In this document: in pieces, positions 17,817 to 26,046 of the stretch
Position numbering within the stretch: position 1 is the stretch's first letter
Layout: every line of letters begins with the position of its first letter
From: Flavobacterium sp.
GTDB taxonomy: Bacteria; Bacteroidota; Bacteroidia; Flavobacteriales; Flavobacteriaceae
Length of the DNA: 38,149 nt
Assembly (NCBI GenBank): GCA_017995345.1
Contig: JAGOJA010000014.1
Span: forward strand, 1-38,149
Direction: 5' to 3'
Translations under genes and position numbers: made by a program
The notes under the pieces: model-generated
The model's database searches: none
What the model was told of the DNA's origin: nothing
The model's input: only the letters and a program-made list of their open reading frames with translations

Positions 17817-18758
17817 TTAATTAATCTCGTTCAACATTTCAGCAATTTCATCTAATCTAGGCGTAAGAATGATTTCGATTCTACGGTTTTTTGCTTTTCC
17901 GTCAGCAGTTGCATTACTGGCTAATGGTGAAAATTCCCCTCTACCCGCAGCAGTTAGATTTTGTTTATTGATTTTTGTGTTTTCACTCAAAATTGCCACT
18001 ATTGCAGTCGCTCTTTTGGTTGATAAATCCCAGTTATTGGCAATTGGTCCTGAACTAGAAAAACCATCATCATCTGTATGACCTTCTATCAAGACAGAGA
18101 TGTCTGGGTTGTCACCTAAAACTTTTCCAACTTCAATTACTGCTTTTTTGCCTTCAGGACCGACAGCCCAACTTCCAGAATTGAAAAGCAATTTATTCTC
18201 CATAGAAACGTATACTTTTCCGTTCTTTTGCTCTACTGTCAGTCCTTTTCCTTCAAAACTATTCAAGGCTTTAGACAAGGTTTCTTTTAGTTTTTTCATG
18301 CTGGCTTCTTTGGCAGCGATCAAGTTTTCTAATTCCTGCAAACGTTGTGCGCTTTTACTCAAACGCTCTTGCTCTAATGCCAACGCTTTCCCTTTTTCAT
18401 CTAATTGTTCCAGCAAATCACGATTTTTCTTCATGTTGCTTTGCAGCGCATCTCCGCTATTTTTTTCTAAAGCGGTATAGGAATCCTGTAGCACTTTCAA
18501 TTTATCTTGAGCCGCTGCGTAATCTGCTTTCCACTTATTCATTTCTGCTTTGGCTTTACTCAAATCAGCAGTCAAACCATCACGGTATAATTCCAGTTGA
18601 TTTTTGGCTCTTAAAAGCTCCGCATTTTCATCTGCTAATTTTCTATTTTCTTTTCTAGAATCGGTGTACTTGCTTTCTAAGTCGTTGTATATTTTCTTGG
18701 ATACACAAGAAGTTGATAGTGCCATTATTACTAATCCGATGGAAATTTTTTTTATCAT
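17817..18758 (-). CDS. OmpA-family peptidoglycan-binding lipoprotein with coiled coil
   Basis: A 313-residue envelope protein that probably links the outer membrane to peptidoglycan. The signal peptide ends in LSTSC with lipidated Cys18. Residues about 25-165 are a long, charged coiled coil. Residues about 185-300 form an OmpA C-terminal domain with LIEGHTDDDGFSS, NNWDLSTKRA (Asp244) and KNRRIEIIL (Arg292/293), the Asp and Arg expected to bind the diaminopimelate of peptidoglycan. A terminator follows the gene. It is unrelated to the neighbouring sugar locus and is likely a structural cell-envelope gene. Confidence 0.92.
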   Translation of the reverse strand: MIKKISIGLVIMALSTSCVSKKIYNDLESKYTDSRKENRKLADENAELLRAKNQLELYRDGLTADLSKAKAEMNKWKADYAAAQDKLKVLQDSYTALEKNSGDALQSNMKKNRDLLEQLDEKGKALALEQERLSKSAQRLQELENLIAAKEASMKKLKETLSKALNSFEGKGLTVEQKNGKVYVSMENKLLFNSGSWAVGPEGKKAVIEVGKVLGDNPDISVLIEGHTDDDGFSSSGPIANNWDLSTKRATAIVAILSENTKINKQNLTAAGRGEFSPLASNATADGKAKNRRIEIILTPRLDEIAEMLNEIN

Positions 18759-18826
18759 TTTTATATTATTTATGTTATTTCTATTGTTGTTTTTGAAAGC
18801 AAAAATTCAAATTCTATTCAACTACC

Positions 18827-18896
18827 CTAGCCCTGATAGCAGTGAAAATCCCACGCTTTTGGGCGTGGATTGTAACGAATAGCAGGAAATAGCTCC
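18827..18896. repeat. Flavobacterial intergenic structured element
   Basis: On the plus strand: CCTAGCCCTGATAGCAGTGA, a CCACGC/GCGTGG hairpin (18851-18856 with 18863-18868), then GAATAGCAGGAAATAGCTCC. The outer CCCTGATAGCAG and AATAGCAGGAAATAGCTCC blocks around a variable hairpin recur between genes in flavobacteria, as I recall. It may correspond to a published structured motif such as Flavo-1, but I cannot confirm this. It lies between the xth stop and the OmpA-type gene. Confidence 0.45.
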
Positions 18897-18905
18897 AAAA
18901 AAAAC

Positions 18906-19667
18906 TTACTCTATTTCTACCAAAATTGGACAATGATCCGAATGCACGGCATCAGAGAGGATAACGGCTCTTTTTAATTTATGTTTTAAAGAATTGCTAA
19001 CTAAATTGTAATCAATACGCCAACCTTTGTTGTTTCCTCTGGCTCCAGCGCGATAACTCCACCACGAATATTGGTGTGGTTCACTGTTGAAATGACGAAA
19101 GCTGTCAACAAATCCAGACTTCATGAATCCATCGAGCCACGCTCTTTCTTGCGGTAAAAATCCGGAAACATTTTTATTTCGGACTGGATCATGAATGTCT
19201 ATTGCCTCATGGCAAATGTTGTAATCCCCACAAATAATAAGGTTTGGCGTTTCTCTTTTCAATTCGTTGATATAGGTTTGAAAATCATCCATGAACATAA
19301 ATTTATGATCTAGTCGGTCAATATTTGTGCCTGATGGCAAGTATAAACTCATCACGGAAAAGTCATCAAAATCAGCACGAATGTTTCTGCCTTCAAAATC
19401 CATGTGGTGAATTCCTGTGCCTTGAACGACATTATTGGGTTTTATTTTAGAAAGTATAGCCACTCCACTGTAGCCTTTTTTCGATGCTGAATAGTAATAT
19501 TGGTACGGATAGCCCGCTTTTGCCATATCTTCCACTGGGATTTGGTCTTCGGTTGCCTTAATTTCCTGAAGACAAATAACATCAGGATTTGCTTGTTGCA
19601 ACCAATCGATAAAACCTTTAGAAATGGCTGCTCTGATTCCGTTGACGTTGTATGAAATAATTCTCAT
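18906..19667 (-). CDS. xth: Exodeoxyribonuclease III / AP endonuclease
   Basis: A 253-residue cytoplasmic DNA repair enzyme of the EEP fold that cleaves DNA at abasic sites and removes 3' blocking groups. Motifs in order: YNVNGIRAA, VICLQEIKA, VAILSK, DYNICHEAID, KGWRIDYNLVS and the C-terminal SDHCPILVEI with its catalytic Asp-His. The length and lack of signal peptide match ExoA/Xth proteins and separate it from the exported EEP enzyme at 6856. It is divergent from the acyltransferase gene. Confidence 0.94.
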   Translation of the reverse strand: MRIISYNVNGIRAAISKGFIDWLQQANPDVICLQEIKATEDQIPVEDMAKAGYPYQYYYSASKKGYSGVAILSKIKPNNVVQGTGIHHMDFEGRNIRADFDDFSVMSLYLPSGTNIDRLDHKFMFMDDFQTYINELKRETPNLIICGDYNICHEAIDIHDPVRNKNVSGFLPQERAWLDGFMKSGFVDSFRHFNSEPHQYSWWSYRAGARGNNKGWRIDYNLVSNSLKHKLKRAVILSDAVHSDHCPILVEIE

Positions 19668-19768
19668 TAATTTTTTTTTTTGAATTTCTTCCGATTTTTA
19701 AATCTGACGCTTGTCAGGAACCCACTTTTTTATTTTATCGGAAAATTACATTGATTCTATGTGGGTTT

Positions 19769-19776
19769 CAAATGTA
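19769..19776 (-). promoter_or_regulatory. Candidate -7 element for xth
   Basis: The minus strand reads TACATTTG, matching TAnnTTTG, about 100 bp upstream of the xth ATG. No matching TTG is found at -33 spacing. It is paired with the divergent plus-strand element at 19829. Confidence 0.35.
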
Positions 19777-19828
19777 ACAAAAAAGTATAAGTTTGATTCA
19801 TAAAAATCGAGAAAATGGAGTTTTTTGC

Positions 19829-19836
19829 TATCTTTG
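19829..19836 (+). promoter_or_regulatory. -7 promoter element of the OlsF-like acyltransferase gene
   Basis: TATCTTTG matches TAnnTTTG. Transcription would begin near 19843, about 20 nt before the ATG at 19864. It lies downstream of an in-frame TTG codon at 19825, which therefore cannot be the start; this decides the start codon. Confidence 0.55.
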
Positions 19837-19863
19837 TTTCCTGCGCTAAAAAAGAAAAAACAG

Positions 19864-21666
19864 ATGGGTTTAGTAACCGCCAAAGAAGTTGCCAAAGCAA
19901 TAAATGTAGACAAATACGGAGTTCTGGGAACTTTTTCCGGGTGGATGCTAATGAAATTGCTCAAAATTTCTACTTTAAATAAAGTATACAATAGAAACAA
20001 AGATCTTGAGGATGTTGCTTTTTTGAATGGAGTATTAGACGATTTACAGATAAAATTTGAAATTCCAGAAGAAGATTTAAAACGCTTACCCAAAGAAGGC
20101 GCTTACATCACCATCTCCAATCATCCATTAGGAGGGATTGACGGCGTTTTGCTATTGAAATTAATGCTGGAAAGAGAGCCCAATTTCAAAATCATTGCTA
20201 ATTTTCTTTTGCATCGAATTGAGCCTCTCAAGAAATACATTATGCCTGTAAATCCTTTTGAAAACCTCAAGGATGCTAAGTCAAGCGTGGTGGGAATTAA
20301 AGAAACATTCCGCCATTTGAGTGACGGAAAACCGCTAGGGATTTTCCCTGCCGGTGAAGTTTCTACTTACAAAGACGGCAAATTAATGGTGGACAAACCT
20401 TGGGAAGAAGGCGCTATTAAAGTAATTAGAAAAGCACAAGTTCCTGTTGTTCCTATTTATTTTCACGCTAAGAACAGTCAATTATTTTATTTGCTTTCCA
20501 AAATAAGCGGCACTTTTAGAACGGCATTACTACCCTCAGAAGTATTTAGTCAAAAACATCGCATAATCAAAGTGAGAGTAGGAAAGCCTATTTCAGTAAA
20601 CGAGCAAAACGAGCACACAACGATTGAGGATTATTCCGAATTTTTGAGGAAGAAAACATATATGCTTGCAAATCCTTTCGAAAAAGGAACCAAATTACTG
20701 ACGGCATCAAATTTAAAACTTCCAAAAAGTCCAAAAACAATTGTAACCGCTGCAAGTCAAGACAAAATGATTGCTGAAGTAGATGCGGCTCGAAAAAACG
20801 ATTGCCGTCTTTTGCAAAGCAAGAATTATGAAGTTTTCTTTACTGAAGCGAATCAAATCCCAAATATTCTTCATGAAATTGGGCGACTTCGAGAAGTCAC
20901 TTTTCGTGAAGTAGGCGAAGGAACCAATGAGTCGATCGATTTAGATCAATTTGACCAATATTACCACCACATGTTTTTGTGGGATGACGAAGCAAAGAAA
21001 ATTGCTGGTGCTTATAGAATGGGATTAGGGTCAAAAATTTATCCAAAATACGGAATTGACGGTTTTTACCTCAACGATTTGTTCGGATTTGAGCCAGAAT
21101 TGTATGATATGATGAGCAAATCTATAGAAATGGGTCGTGCCTTTATCATCAAAGAATACCAACAAAAACCAATGCCTCTTTTCCTGCTTTGGAAAGGAAT
21201 TATTCACACGACGCTGCGTTATCCAGAACATAAGTTTTTATTGGGTGGCGTGAGTATTAGCAATCAATTTTCGGATTTCTCCAAATCATTAATGATTGAG
21301 TTTATGAAATCTAATTATTACGACCCATACATCGCCCAATATATCCACCCAAAGAAGGAATACAAAGTAAAGTTGAAGGACGCCGATAAGGACTTCATTT
21401 TTGACGAAGCCGAATCTGATTTGAATAAATTTGATAAAATTATTGACGAACTCGAGCCTGGAAGTTTGCGTTTGCCGGTTTTGATTAAAAAATACATCAA
21501 ACAAAACGCAAAGGTAGTCGCCTTTAATGTAGACCCACTGTTCAACAATGCTGTTGACGGTTTAATGTACATACGCATTGCTGATATTCCGGAGAGCACC
21601 ATGAAACCCGTAATGGAAGAGTTCCAGAAAGAACTGGAACGAAAATTAAGCGAAAAAGAGGAATAA
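19864..21666 (+). CDS. olsF: OlsF-like bifunctional O-/N-acyltransferase (aminolipid synthesis)
   Basis: A 600-residue two-domain acyltransferase. The N-terminal half is a PlsC-like O-acyltransferase with TISNHPLGGIDG (His87, Asp93) and the glycerophosphate-site-like FPAGEVSTYK (161-170). The C-terminal half is a GNAT-type OlsB-like N-acyltransferase, with LREVTFREVGEGTNESIDLD, then AGAYRMGLG and GFYLNDLFGF. This order is that of OlsF, described in Serratia and with a Flavobacterium homologue, which N-acylates and then O-acylates ornithine to make ornithine lipids. Glycine-lipid synthesis is a plausible alternative in Bacteroidota. The ATG at 19864 is chosen because the -7 promoter element lies between it and an upstream in-frame TTG. 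A bidirectional terminator follows. Confidence 0.85.
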   Translation: MGLVTAKEVAKAINVDKYGVLGTFSGWMLMKLLKISTLNKVYNRNKDLEDVAFLNGVLDDLQIKFEIPEEDLKRLPKEGAYITISNHPLGGIDGVLLLKLMLEREPNFKIIANFLLHRIEPLKKYIMPVNPFENLKDAKSSVVGIKETFRHLSDGKPLGIFPAGEVSTYKDGKLMVDKPWEEGAIKVIRKAQVPVVPIYFHAKNSQLFYLLSKISGTFRTALLPSEVFSQKHRIIKVRVGKPISVNEQNEHTTIEDYSEFLRKKTYMLANPFEKGTKLLTASNLKLPKSPKTIVTAASQDKMIAEVDAARKNDCRLLQSKNYEVFFTEANQIPNILHEIGRLREVTFREVGEGTNESIDLDQFDQYYHHMFLWDDEAKKIAGAYRMGLGSKIYPKYGIDGFYLNDLFGFEPELYDMMSKSIEMGRAFIIKEYQQKPMPLFLLWKGIIHTTLRYPEHKFLLGGVSISNQFSDFSKSLMIEFMKSNYYDPYIAQYIHPKKEYKVKLKDADKDFIFDEAESDLNKFDKIIDELEPGSLRLPVLIKKYIKQNAKVVAFNVDPLFNNAVDGLMYIRIADIPESTMKPVMEEFQKELERKLSEKEE

Positions 21667-21784
21667 CCACACCACTATAGCCATAAAGTCCATAGATTTA
21701 ATTGGCAGAAGAACACATCACTTATTTATTAGCCAAAGCAAAACGCACTAAAAAGTCTAGCTTTACACTGTAACTGAGGCCAAT

Positions 21785-21823
21785 AAAAAACTCGTTGCCT
21801 TCCTAAAGGCAACTAGTTTTTTT
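21785..21823. terminator. Bidirectional terminator
   Basis: GTTGCCTT (21794-21801) and AAGGCAAC (21806-21813) form a perfect 8-bp stem with a 4-nt loop. The stem extends through ACT/AGT and is flanked by A6 on the left and T7 on the right. It can therefore terminate the plus-strand acyltransferase gene and the minus-strand TM2 gene, whose stop is at 21842. Confidence 0.88.
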
Positions 21824-21841
21824 ATATTTTTGCTTTTTATT

Positions 21842-22120
21842 TTAAAACCAACCTTTTTTCCCTACTTGATATGTCTGATAAAACTCTTCATCTGACTTAG
21901 TAAGATATATTATTCCTTCAATAAGTCCTACAATCCCTCCTATACCGCAGGTTGCAAAAGTGATTACAATTTGAATAATTCCTTCTTTAGTATATCCTAA
22001 GATAAATTTATGAACTCCTAAGGAACCGATAACAATAGCCAAAACACCAGCAATAATTTTTTTGTTCTCTTGCTGACCAATTGGTGCATTATTCCATTCT
22101 TCTTTTTTTGTGTTTTCCAT
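21842..22120 (-). CDS. TM2-domain membrane protein
   Basis: A 92-residue protein with one TM2 domain: two transmembrane helices separated by a tight turn, here KIIAGVLAIVIGSLGVHKFI, LGYTKEGIIQIVITFATCGI and GGIVGLIEGIIYLTKSDEEF. The conserved GxHKFxLG motif and the acidic D-E-F after the second helix are both present. TM2 proteins are widespread, and their bacterial function is not known. The polar N-terminal 24 residues are likely cytoplasmic. It is 45 bp downstream of the dehydrogenase-VOC gene on the same strand and ends at a shared terminator. Confidence 0.88.
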   Translation of the reverse strand: MENTKKEEWNNAPIGQQENKKIIAGVLAIVIGSLGVHKFILGYTKEGIIQIVITFATCGIGGIVGLIEGIIYLTKSDEEFYQTYQVGKKGWF

Positions 22121-22164
22121 GTTTTTTTTTGTTTATGATTAATTAAGTGCTAAAAATATAAAAA

Positions 22165-23514
22165 TTATTGAAATATCTTGTCAATAGGTTCCCAAAGTTC
22201 AATTTTATTTCCTTCGCAATCCAGTATCCAACCAAATTTTCCATACTCATAAGACGCTACATCACCAACAATTGTTACTCCTTCATTCGATAATTTTTGT
22301 AATAATTTTTCTAAATTATCCACTCTGAAGTTTTGCATAAACTGTTTCTCGCTAGGCGCAAAATAAGTAGTATCGGCTGCAAATGGCGACCATTGGGTAG
22401 CACAATCATTTCCTTCTTTGTCTCTCCACCAAAAAGTAGCACCGTATTGATCTGTTTTTAAACCCAGATGTTTTCCGTACCAAGCCACTAATTCTTTCGG
22501 ATTTTTTGATTTAAAAAAGACACCTCCAATTCCTGTAACGCGTTTCTCTGGCTCGGCGGCTTTGGCTTGACCAAAATACTTTGCATTTATTTTATCAACG
22601 ATTACTTGAGCCAGGCGTTTGTGGCTCTCGAATGTCCAGCCGGCGATATGCGGTGTCAGAATCACATGCTGCGCTTTCAACAAATATTGAAAAGCTTTGG
22701 GCGTGTGTTTATCATTAAAAAGCGTTTCAAAAGACAACTTTTCATATTCCAATACATCTAAGCCAGCACCCAGAATTTTCCCAGATTGCAGGGCAGCAAC
22801 TAAATCGGCAGTGACAATATTCTTGCCACGAGAGGTGTTTATAATCCAAAACGGTTTTGCAAATCCATTGATAAAATCAGCATCAACCATTTTATCGGTT
22901 TCCGGTGTCCAAGGAATATGCAAACTCAACACATCAACTTTTTGCTGCAATTCGGCTAGTGAAACCTGCTTTGCATTTGCGTCTCCTACATTTTCCTGAA
23001 TGTCATAACACAGTACTTCGACATCAAAACCGCGAAGTTTCTTGGCGAACGATTTTCCCATGTTTCCGTAACCAATGATTCCAACTGTTTTCCCGTCTAG
23101 TTCATGTCCGCGATTGCTTTCACGGTTCCAATGACCGGATCGAATTTCCCTATCGGCCTTATTCAGTTTATTAAAAAGAGACAAAATCATTCCCAATGTA
23201 TGCTCGGCGACCGCATTGCGGTTCCCTTCGGGTGCTGCAATAAGCGTAATGTTTTTAGCCGTAGCATAGGCACAATCAATACTTTCCAGTCCAGCTCCTA
23301 CTCGGGCTATAAATTGCAAATTAGTGGCTTTGTCCAAAAAAGCGGCGTCGATTTTAAAACGACTCCGAATGACAATTCCCTGATAGTCTTGAATTTTTGC
23401 TTCAATTTCTTCTTTTGAAGAGGTGAAATCACTGTGATTTATAAATCCAGATTGTTGCAATTGGTCCCAAAGTATGGGATGATTGCTATCGATGTGAAGG
23501 ACTTTTATATCCAT
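22165..23514 (-). CDS. D-2-hydroxyacid dehydrogenase fused to a VOC (glyoxalase-like) domain
   Basis: A 449-residue fusion. Residues 1-315 are an NAD-dependent D-2-hydroxyacid dehydrogenase of the phosphoglycerate dehydrogenase type. It has the Rossmann motif VGIIGYGNMG (144-153), INTSRGKN with Arg229, a Glu at 256 or 258 in LDVLEYEKLS and His289 in LTPHIAGWT, so the Arg-Glu-His triad appears complete. No ACT regulatory domain is present. After a short AKAAEPEK linker, residues 325-449 form a VOC-superfamily domain (RVTGIGGVFFKSKNPKELVA to CEGNKIELWEP). VOC domains usually occur as separate proteins of about 125 residues, so this joins two normally independent genes. The dehydrogenase could act in serine synthesis or on another 2-hydroxyacid; the VOC substrate is unknown. 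Confidence 0.88.
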   Translation of the reverse strand: MDIKVLHIDSNHPILWDQLQQSGFINHSDFTSSKEEIEAKIQDYQGIVIRSRFKIDAAFLDKATNLQFIARVGAGLESIDCAYATAKNITLIAAPEGNRNAVAEHTLGMILSLFNKLNKADREIRSGHWNRESNRGHELDGKTVGIIGYGNMGKSFAKKLRGFDVEVLCYDIQENVGDANAKQVSLAELQQKVDVLSLHIPWTPETDKMVDADFINGFAKPFWIINTSRGKNIVTADLVAALQSGKILGAGLDVLEYEKLSFETLFNDKHTPKAFQYLLKAQHVILTPHIAGWTFESHKRLAQVIVDKINAKYFGQAKAAEPEKRVTGIGGVFFKSKNPKELVAWYGKHLGLKTDQYGATFWWRDKEGNDCATQWSPFAADTTYFAPSEKQFMQNFRVDNLEKLLQKLSNEGVTIVGDVASYEYGKFGWILDCEGNKIELWEPIDKIFQ

Positions 23515-23658
23515 AATTATTCTATTTTTAATACTTCAAAATAACAAAAAAAATACGGTTTGTTGTTTTATAAAAGGAAATTAAAGCATAAAATTGTAAA
23601 TTAGCGCCCTTAATTTTTTATTACAACAGACATAAACGTAATAAATAAAAACCAAAAA

Positions 23659-24810
23659 ATGAGATTAACAAAAACATTTAAAGCTTTTTTTGAAAGCGAA
23701 AAATCGGGTGGACTCTTGTTGCTTTCCGTAACAATACTCTCTCTATTACTAGCAAATTCACCCATTTCAACTCAATACATTGCCTTTTGGGAGACCAACG
23801 TGGGAAGCCATTCTATTACGCATTGGATTAATGATGGCTTAATGGCGATTTTCTTTCTTTTAATTGGATTAGAATTAGAGCGTGAGATGTATCATGGCGA
23901 ATTATCCAATATAAAAAATGCAGCTTTACCTATTTTTGGTGCATTAGGTGGAATGGTCGTTCCTGCTGGACTGTTTTTACTGCTAAACTACGGCACGATA
24001 ACACAAAATGGCGCTGGAATCCCTATGGCTACTGATATTGCTTTTGCAATTGGAATCCTGTCCCTTTTAGGAAATCGCGTTCCAACTTCGTTAAAAGTGT
24101 TTTTGACGGCGCTTGCCGTAATTGATGATATAGGTGCTATTATGGTAATTGCCATCTTTTATACGGATACTATTGCTTATACTAATTTATTTATTGCTTT
24201 TGCCATCATGGGCTTCTTGTTTATCTTAAACAGAAGAAAGGTTCACAATCTTATTCCTTACTTGATAGGTGGTGCCGGAATGTGGTATTTCATGCTAAAT
24301 TCAGGGGTTCATGCAACAGTAACCGGAGTATTATTAGCCTTTGTAATTCCGTTTGGTGACGGTAGCAATAAAACTTCTTCCTATAAATTACAGCATTTTT
24401 TACACAAACCAGTGGCTTTTTTCATTCTTCCCTTATTTGCAATTGCCAATACCGGTATAGCAATAGGTAGTGATTGGCATGAAGGATTGAATCATCCTAA
24501 CACGATAGGAATTATTCTGGGTCTTGTAGTTGGTAAACCATTAGGAATCTGGTTATTTTCATTCCTTGCCGTGAGTTTAGGAATTTGCACCTTACCAAGA
24601 GATTTAAAATGGAGTACCATTATAGGCGCAGGAATGCTGGGAGGAATAGGTTTCACCATGTCTATTTTTATTACTCTGCTTGCGTTTAAAAACGATGGAG
24701 AAGAAGTAATTACGTATTCTAAAATTGCGATTCTAATTGCGTCATTTATATCCGGAACTTTGGGTTATCTCTGGTTAAACATGAACTTAAAACCCGCGAA
24801 AGAAAAATAA
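23659..24810 (+). CDS. nhaA: Na+/H+ antiporter NhaA
   Basis: A 383-residue inner-membrane antiporter that exports Na+ in exchange for H+ and protects against salt and alkaline stress. About 12 hydrophobic segments are present. Family landmarks include LLANSPIS, NDGLMAIFFLLIGLELERE, PMATDIAFAIGIL and the ion-binding AVIDDIGAIMVIAIFYTD with the two adjacent Asp residues. The C-terminal GIGFTMSIFITLLAF is also typical. Length is usual for the family. It is a single-gene unit closed by a strong terminator; no exact TAnnTTTG was found in the 144-bp upstream gap. Confidence 0.95.
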   Translation: MRLTKTFKAFFESEKSGGLLLLSVTILSLLLANSPISTQYIAFWETNVGSHSITHWINDGLMAIFFLLIGLELEREMYHGELSNIKNAALPIFGALGGMVVPAGLFLLLNYGTITQNGAGIPMATDIAFAIGILSLLGNRVPTSLKVFLTALAVIDDIGAIMVIAIFYTDTIAYTNLFIAFAIMGFLFILNRRKVHNLIPYLIGGAGMWYFMLNSGVHATVTGVLLAFVIPFGDGSNKTSSYKLQHFLHKPVAFFILPLFAIANTGIAIGSDWHEGLNHPNTIGIILGLVVGKPLGIWLFSFLAVSLGICTLPRDLKWSTIIGAGMLGGIGFTMSIFITLLAFKNDGEEVITYSKIAILIASFISGTLGYLWLNMNLKPAKEK

Positions 24811-24842
24811 TAGCCCCATTGATTCACAATCAAATTTCCTAT

Positions 24843-24881
24843 AAAAAAACCTCGTTTAAATTACTTAAACGAGGTTTTTTT
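24843..24881 (+). terminator. Rho-independent terminator of nhaA
   Basis: CCTCGTTTAA (24850-24859) and TTAAACGAGG (24865-24874) form a perfect 10-bp stem with a 5-nt loop, preceded by seven A and followed by seven T. It can also act on the opposite strand. Confidence 0.92.
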
Positions 24882-25188
24882 ATGCTATTTGATCCATTTA
24901 TTTAGAATCGCTTATCAAAAAAAATAGGTTTGTAGACTAAAAACAACTCAGGTTAATAATTAATTCTTGATGGTAGATTTGCTGTAACCTGAATTCATTT
25001 ATTTTAACAAGACATCAATAGAAATGGACTTTAGCCCGTTTTTTTAAATGAGTTTCTAAATGGCTTTAGCCAAAATTCAAATTTTAACATTTGGCTAAAG
25101 CCTAATTATGTTTGGGCAAACCTTAAAGGTTTTTTTACGCTTACGCTAAGAAGACCCAATTTCTAATAAAAGCACGCTCAAATAAAAT
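24882..25188. repeat. Gene-free region with REP-like palindromes
   Basis: No gene is supported here. The right half contains GGCTTTAGCCAAA (25062-25074) and its exact complement TTTGGCTAAAGCC (25090-25102), a 13-bp perfect inverted repeat. Each arm is itself nearly palindromic. A related CTTTAGCCCG lies at 25029-25038. A small AAACCT-taa-AGGTTT hairpin (25118-25132) followed by T-rich sequence comes next. These GGCTTTAGCC strings look like REP-type elements; none resembles a coding sequence. Confidence 0.6.
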
Positions 25189-25965
25189 TTATCCTTTAAT
25201 TTGCTTCAACGACGTTTTGATACCTCTAATTAATGAAGAACTAAAACCGTGCATTTCCATTTCGTTCAGTCCGGCTATTGTGCAACCTTGCGGTGTAGTA
25301 ACACGGTCTATAAGTTGCTCTGGATGCACTTTTTCTTCTAATAGCATTTCGGCAGCACCTTTTACGGTTTGTGCAGAAATAGCTAAGGCGGTTTGCCAGT
25401 CAAATCCTATTTCGATTCCAGCTTGCATCGAAGCTCGAATGTATCGCAATGCAAAAGCAGTTCCACTGGCAGCAAGAACGGTTGCGGCATCCATAAGTTT
25501 TTCGTCAATAATAGGTGCGGTTCCCAAAGTCTGAAAAAGAGAAACAACCCCTTCTGCTTTCTCTTTGTTTTTCTCATCAAAAGCAATACAAGTAGCTGAT
25601 GCCCCAAACTGTGCTGCTATATTAGGCATGATTCTAATAGCTGTATTTGCATCGCCTATCTTGTTTTGTAAATTTTCTATCGACAATCCACTCACTGCTG
25701 AAGCGATAATTTTATTGGAGATTACGGGCAAAATTTCAGCCAAAACAGCATCAACTTGATAGGGTTTTATGGTCAAAATAATAACATCGGCTTCCTGAAT
25801 TTGATGGATGTTATTCGTAGAAACCGTAGTGCCTAATTTTTCAAGATATTGAATACTTGCTGTGTTTCGTCGGGTAATGGTAACTTGGTTGTCCGAGGAG
25901 AATTTTGATAATCCTAATGCAATAGAAACTCCTAAGTTTCCGCCGCCAATAATGTGTACTTTCAT
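25189..25965 (-). CDS. proC: Pyrroline-5-carboxylate reductase
   Basis: A 258-residue cytoplasmic enzyme for the last step of proline synthesis, reducing pyrroline 5-carboxylate with NAD(P)H. The N-terminal Rossmann motif is IIGGGNLGVSIALGLS, followed by ADVIILTIKPYQ, RIMPNIAAQFGAS and the dimerisation-domain signature around TTPQGCTIAGLNEME. Length is at the short end of the family. It lies 81 bp downstream of mgtE in the same direction and may be part of the same transcript. Confidence 0.94.
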   Translation of the reverse strand: MKVHIIGGGNLGVSIALGLSKFSSDNQVTITRRNTASIQYLEKLGTTVSTNNIHQIQEADVIILTIKPYQVDAVLAEILPVISNKIIASAVSGLSIENLQNKIGDANTAIRIMPNIAAQFGASATCIAFDEKNKEKAEGVVSLFQTLGTAPIIDEKLMDAATVLAASGTAFALRYIRASMQAGIEIGFDWQTALAISAQTVKGAAEMLLEEKVHPEQLIDRVTTPQGCTIAGLNEMEMHGFSSSLIRGIKTSLKQIKG

Positions 25966-26046
25966 GCTGGTTGTGGTTTTGTTTCTTTAAAAAAATTAAG
26001 CGTACTGTTATTTCCAACTTTTATTGACACTTTAGTCTTCACTAAT

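Noticed and set aside
18100..18480. Plus-strand open frame of 126 codons inside the OmpA-type gene
   Set aside because: It is antisense to a well-supported coding sequence, has Ser/Phe-rich content typical of a shadow frame and matches no family.
19719..19767. AACCCAC and GTGGGTT as a possible terminator or operator between xth and the acyltransferase gene
   Set aside because: The 7-bp arms are separated by about 35 nt and are not placed after a gene end; likely chance.
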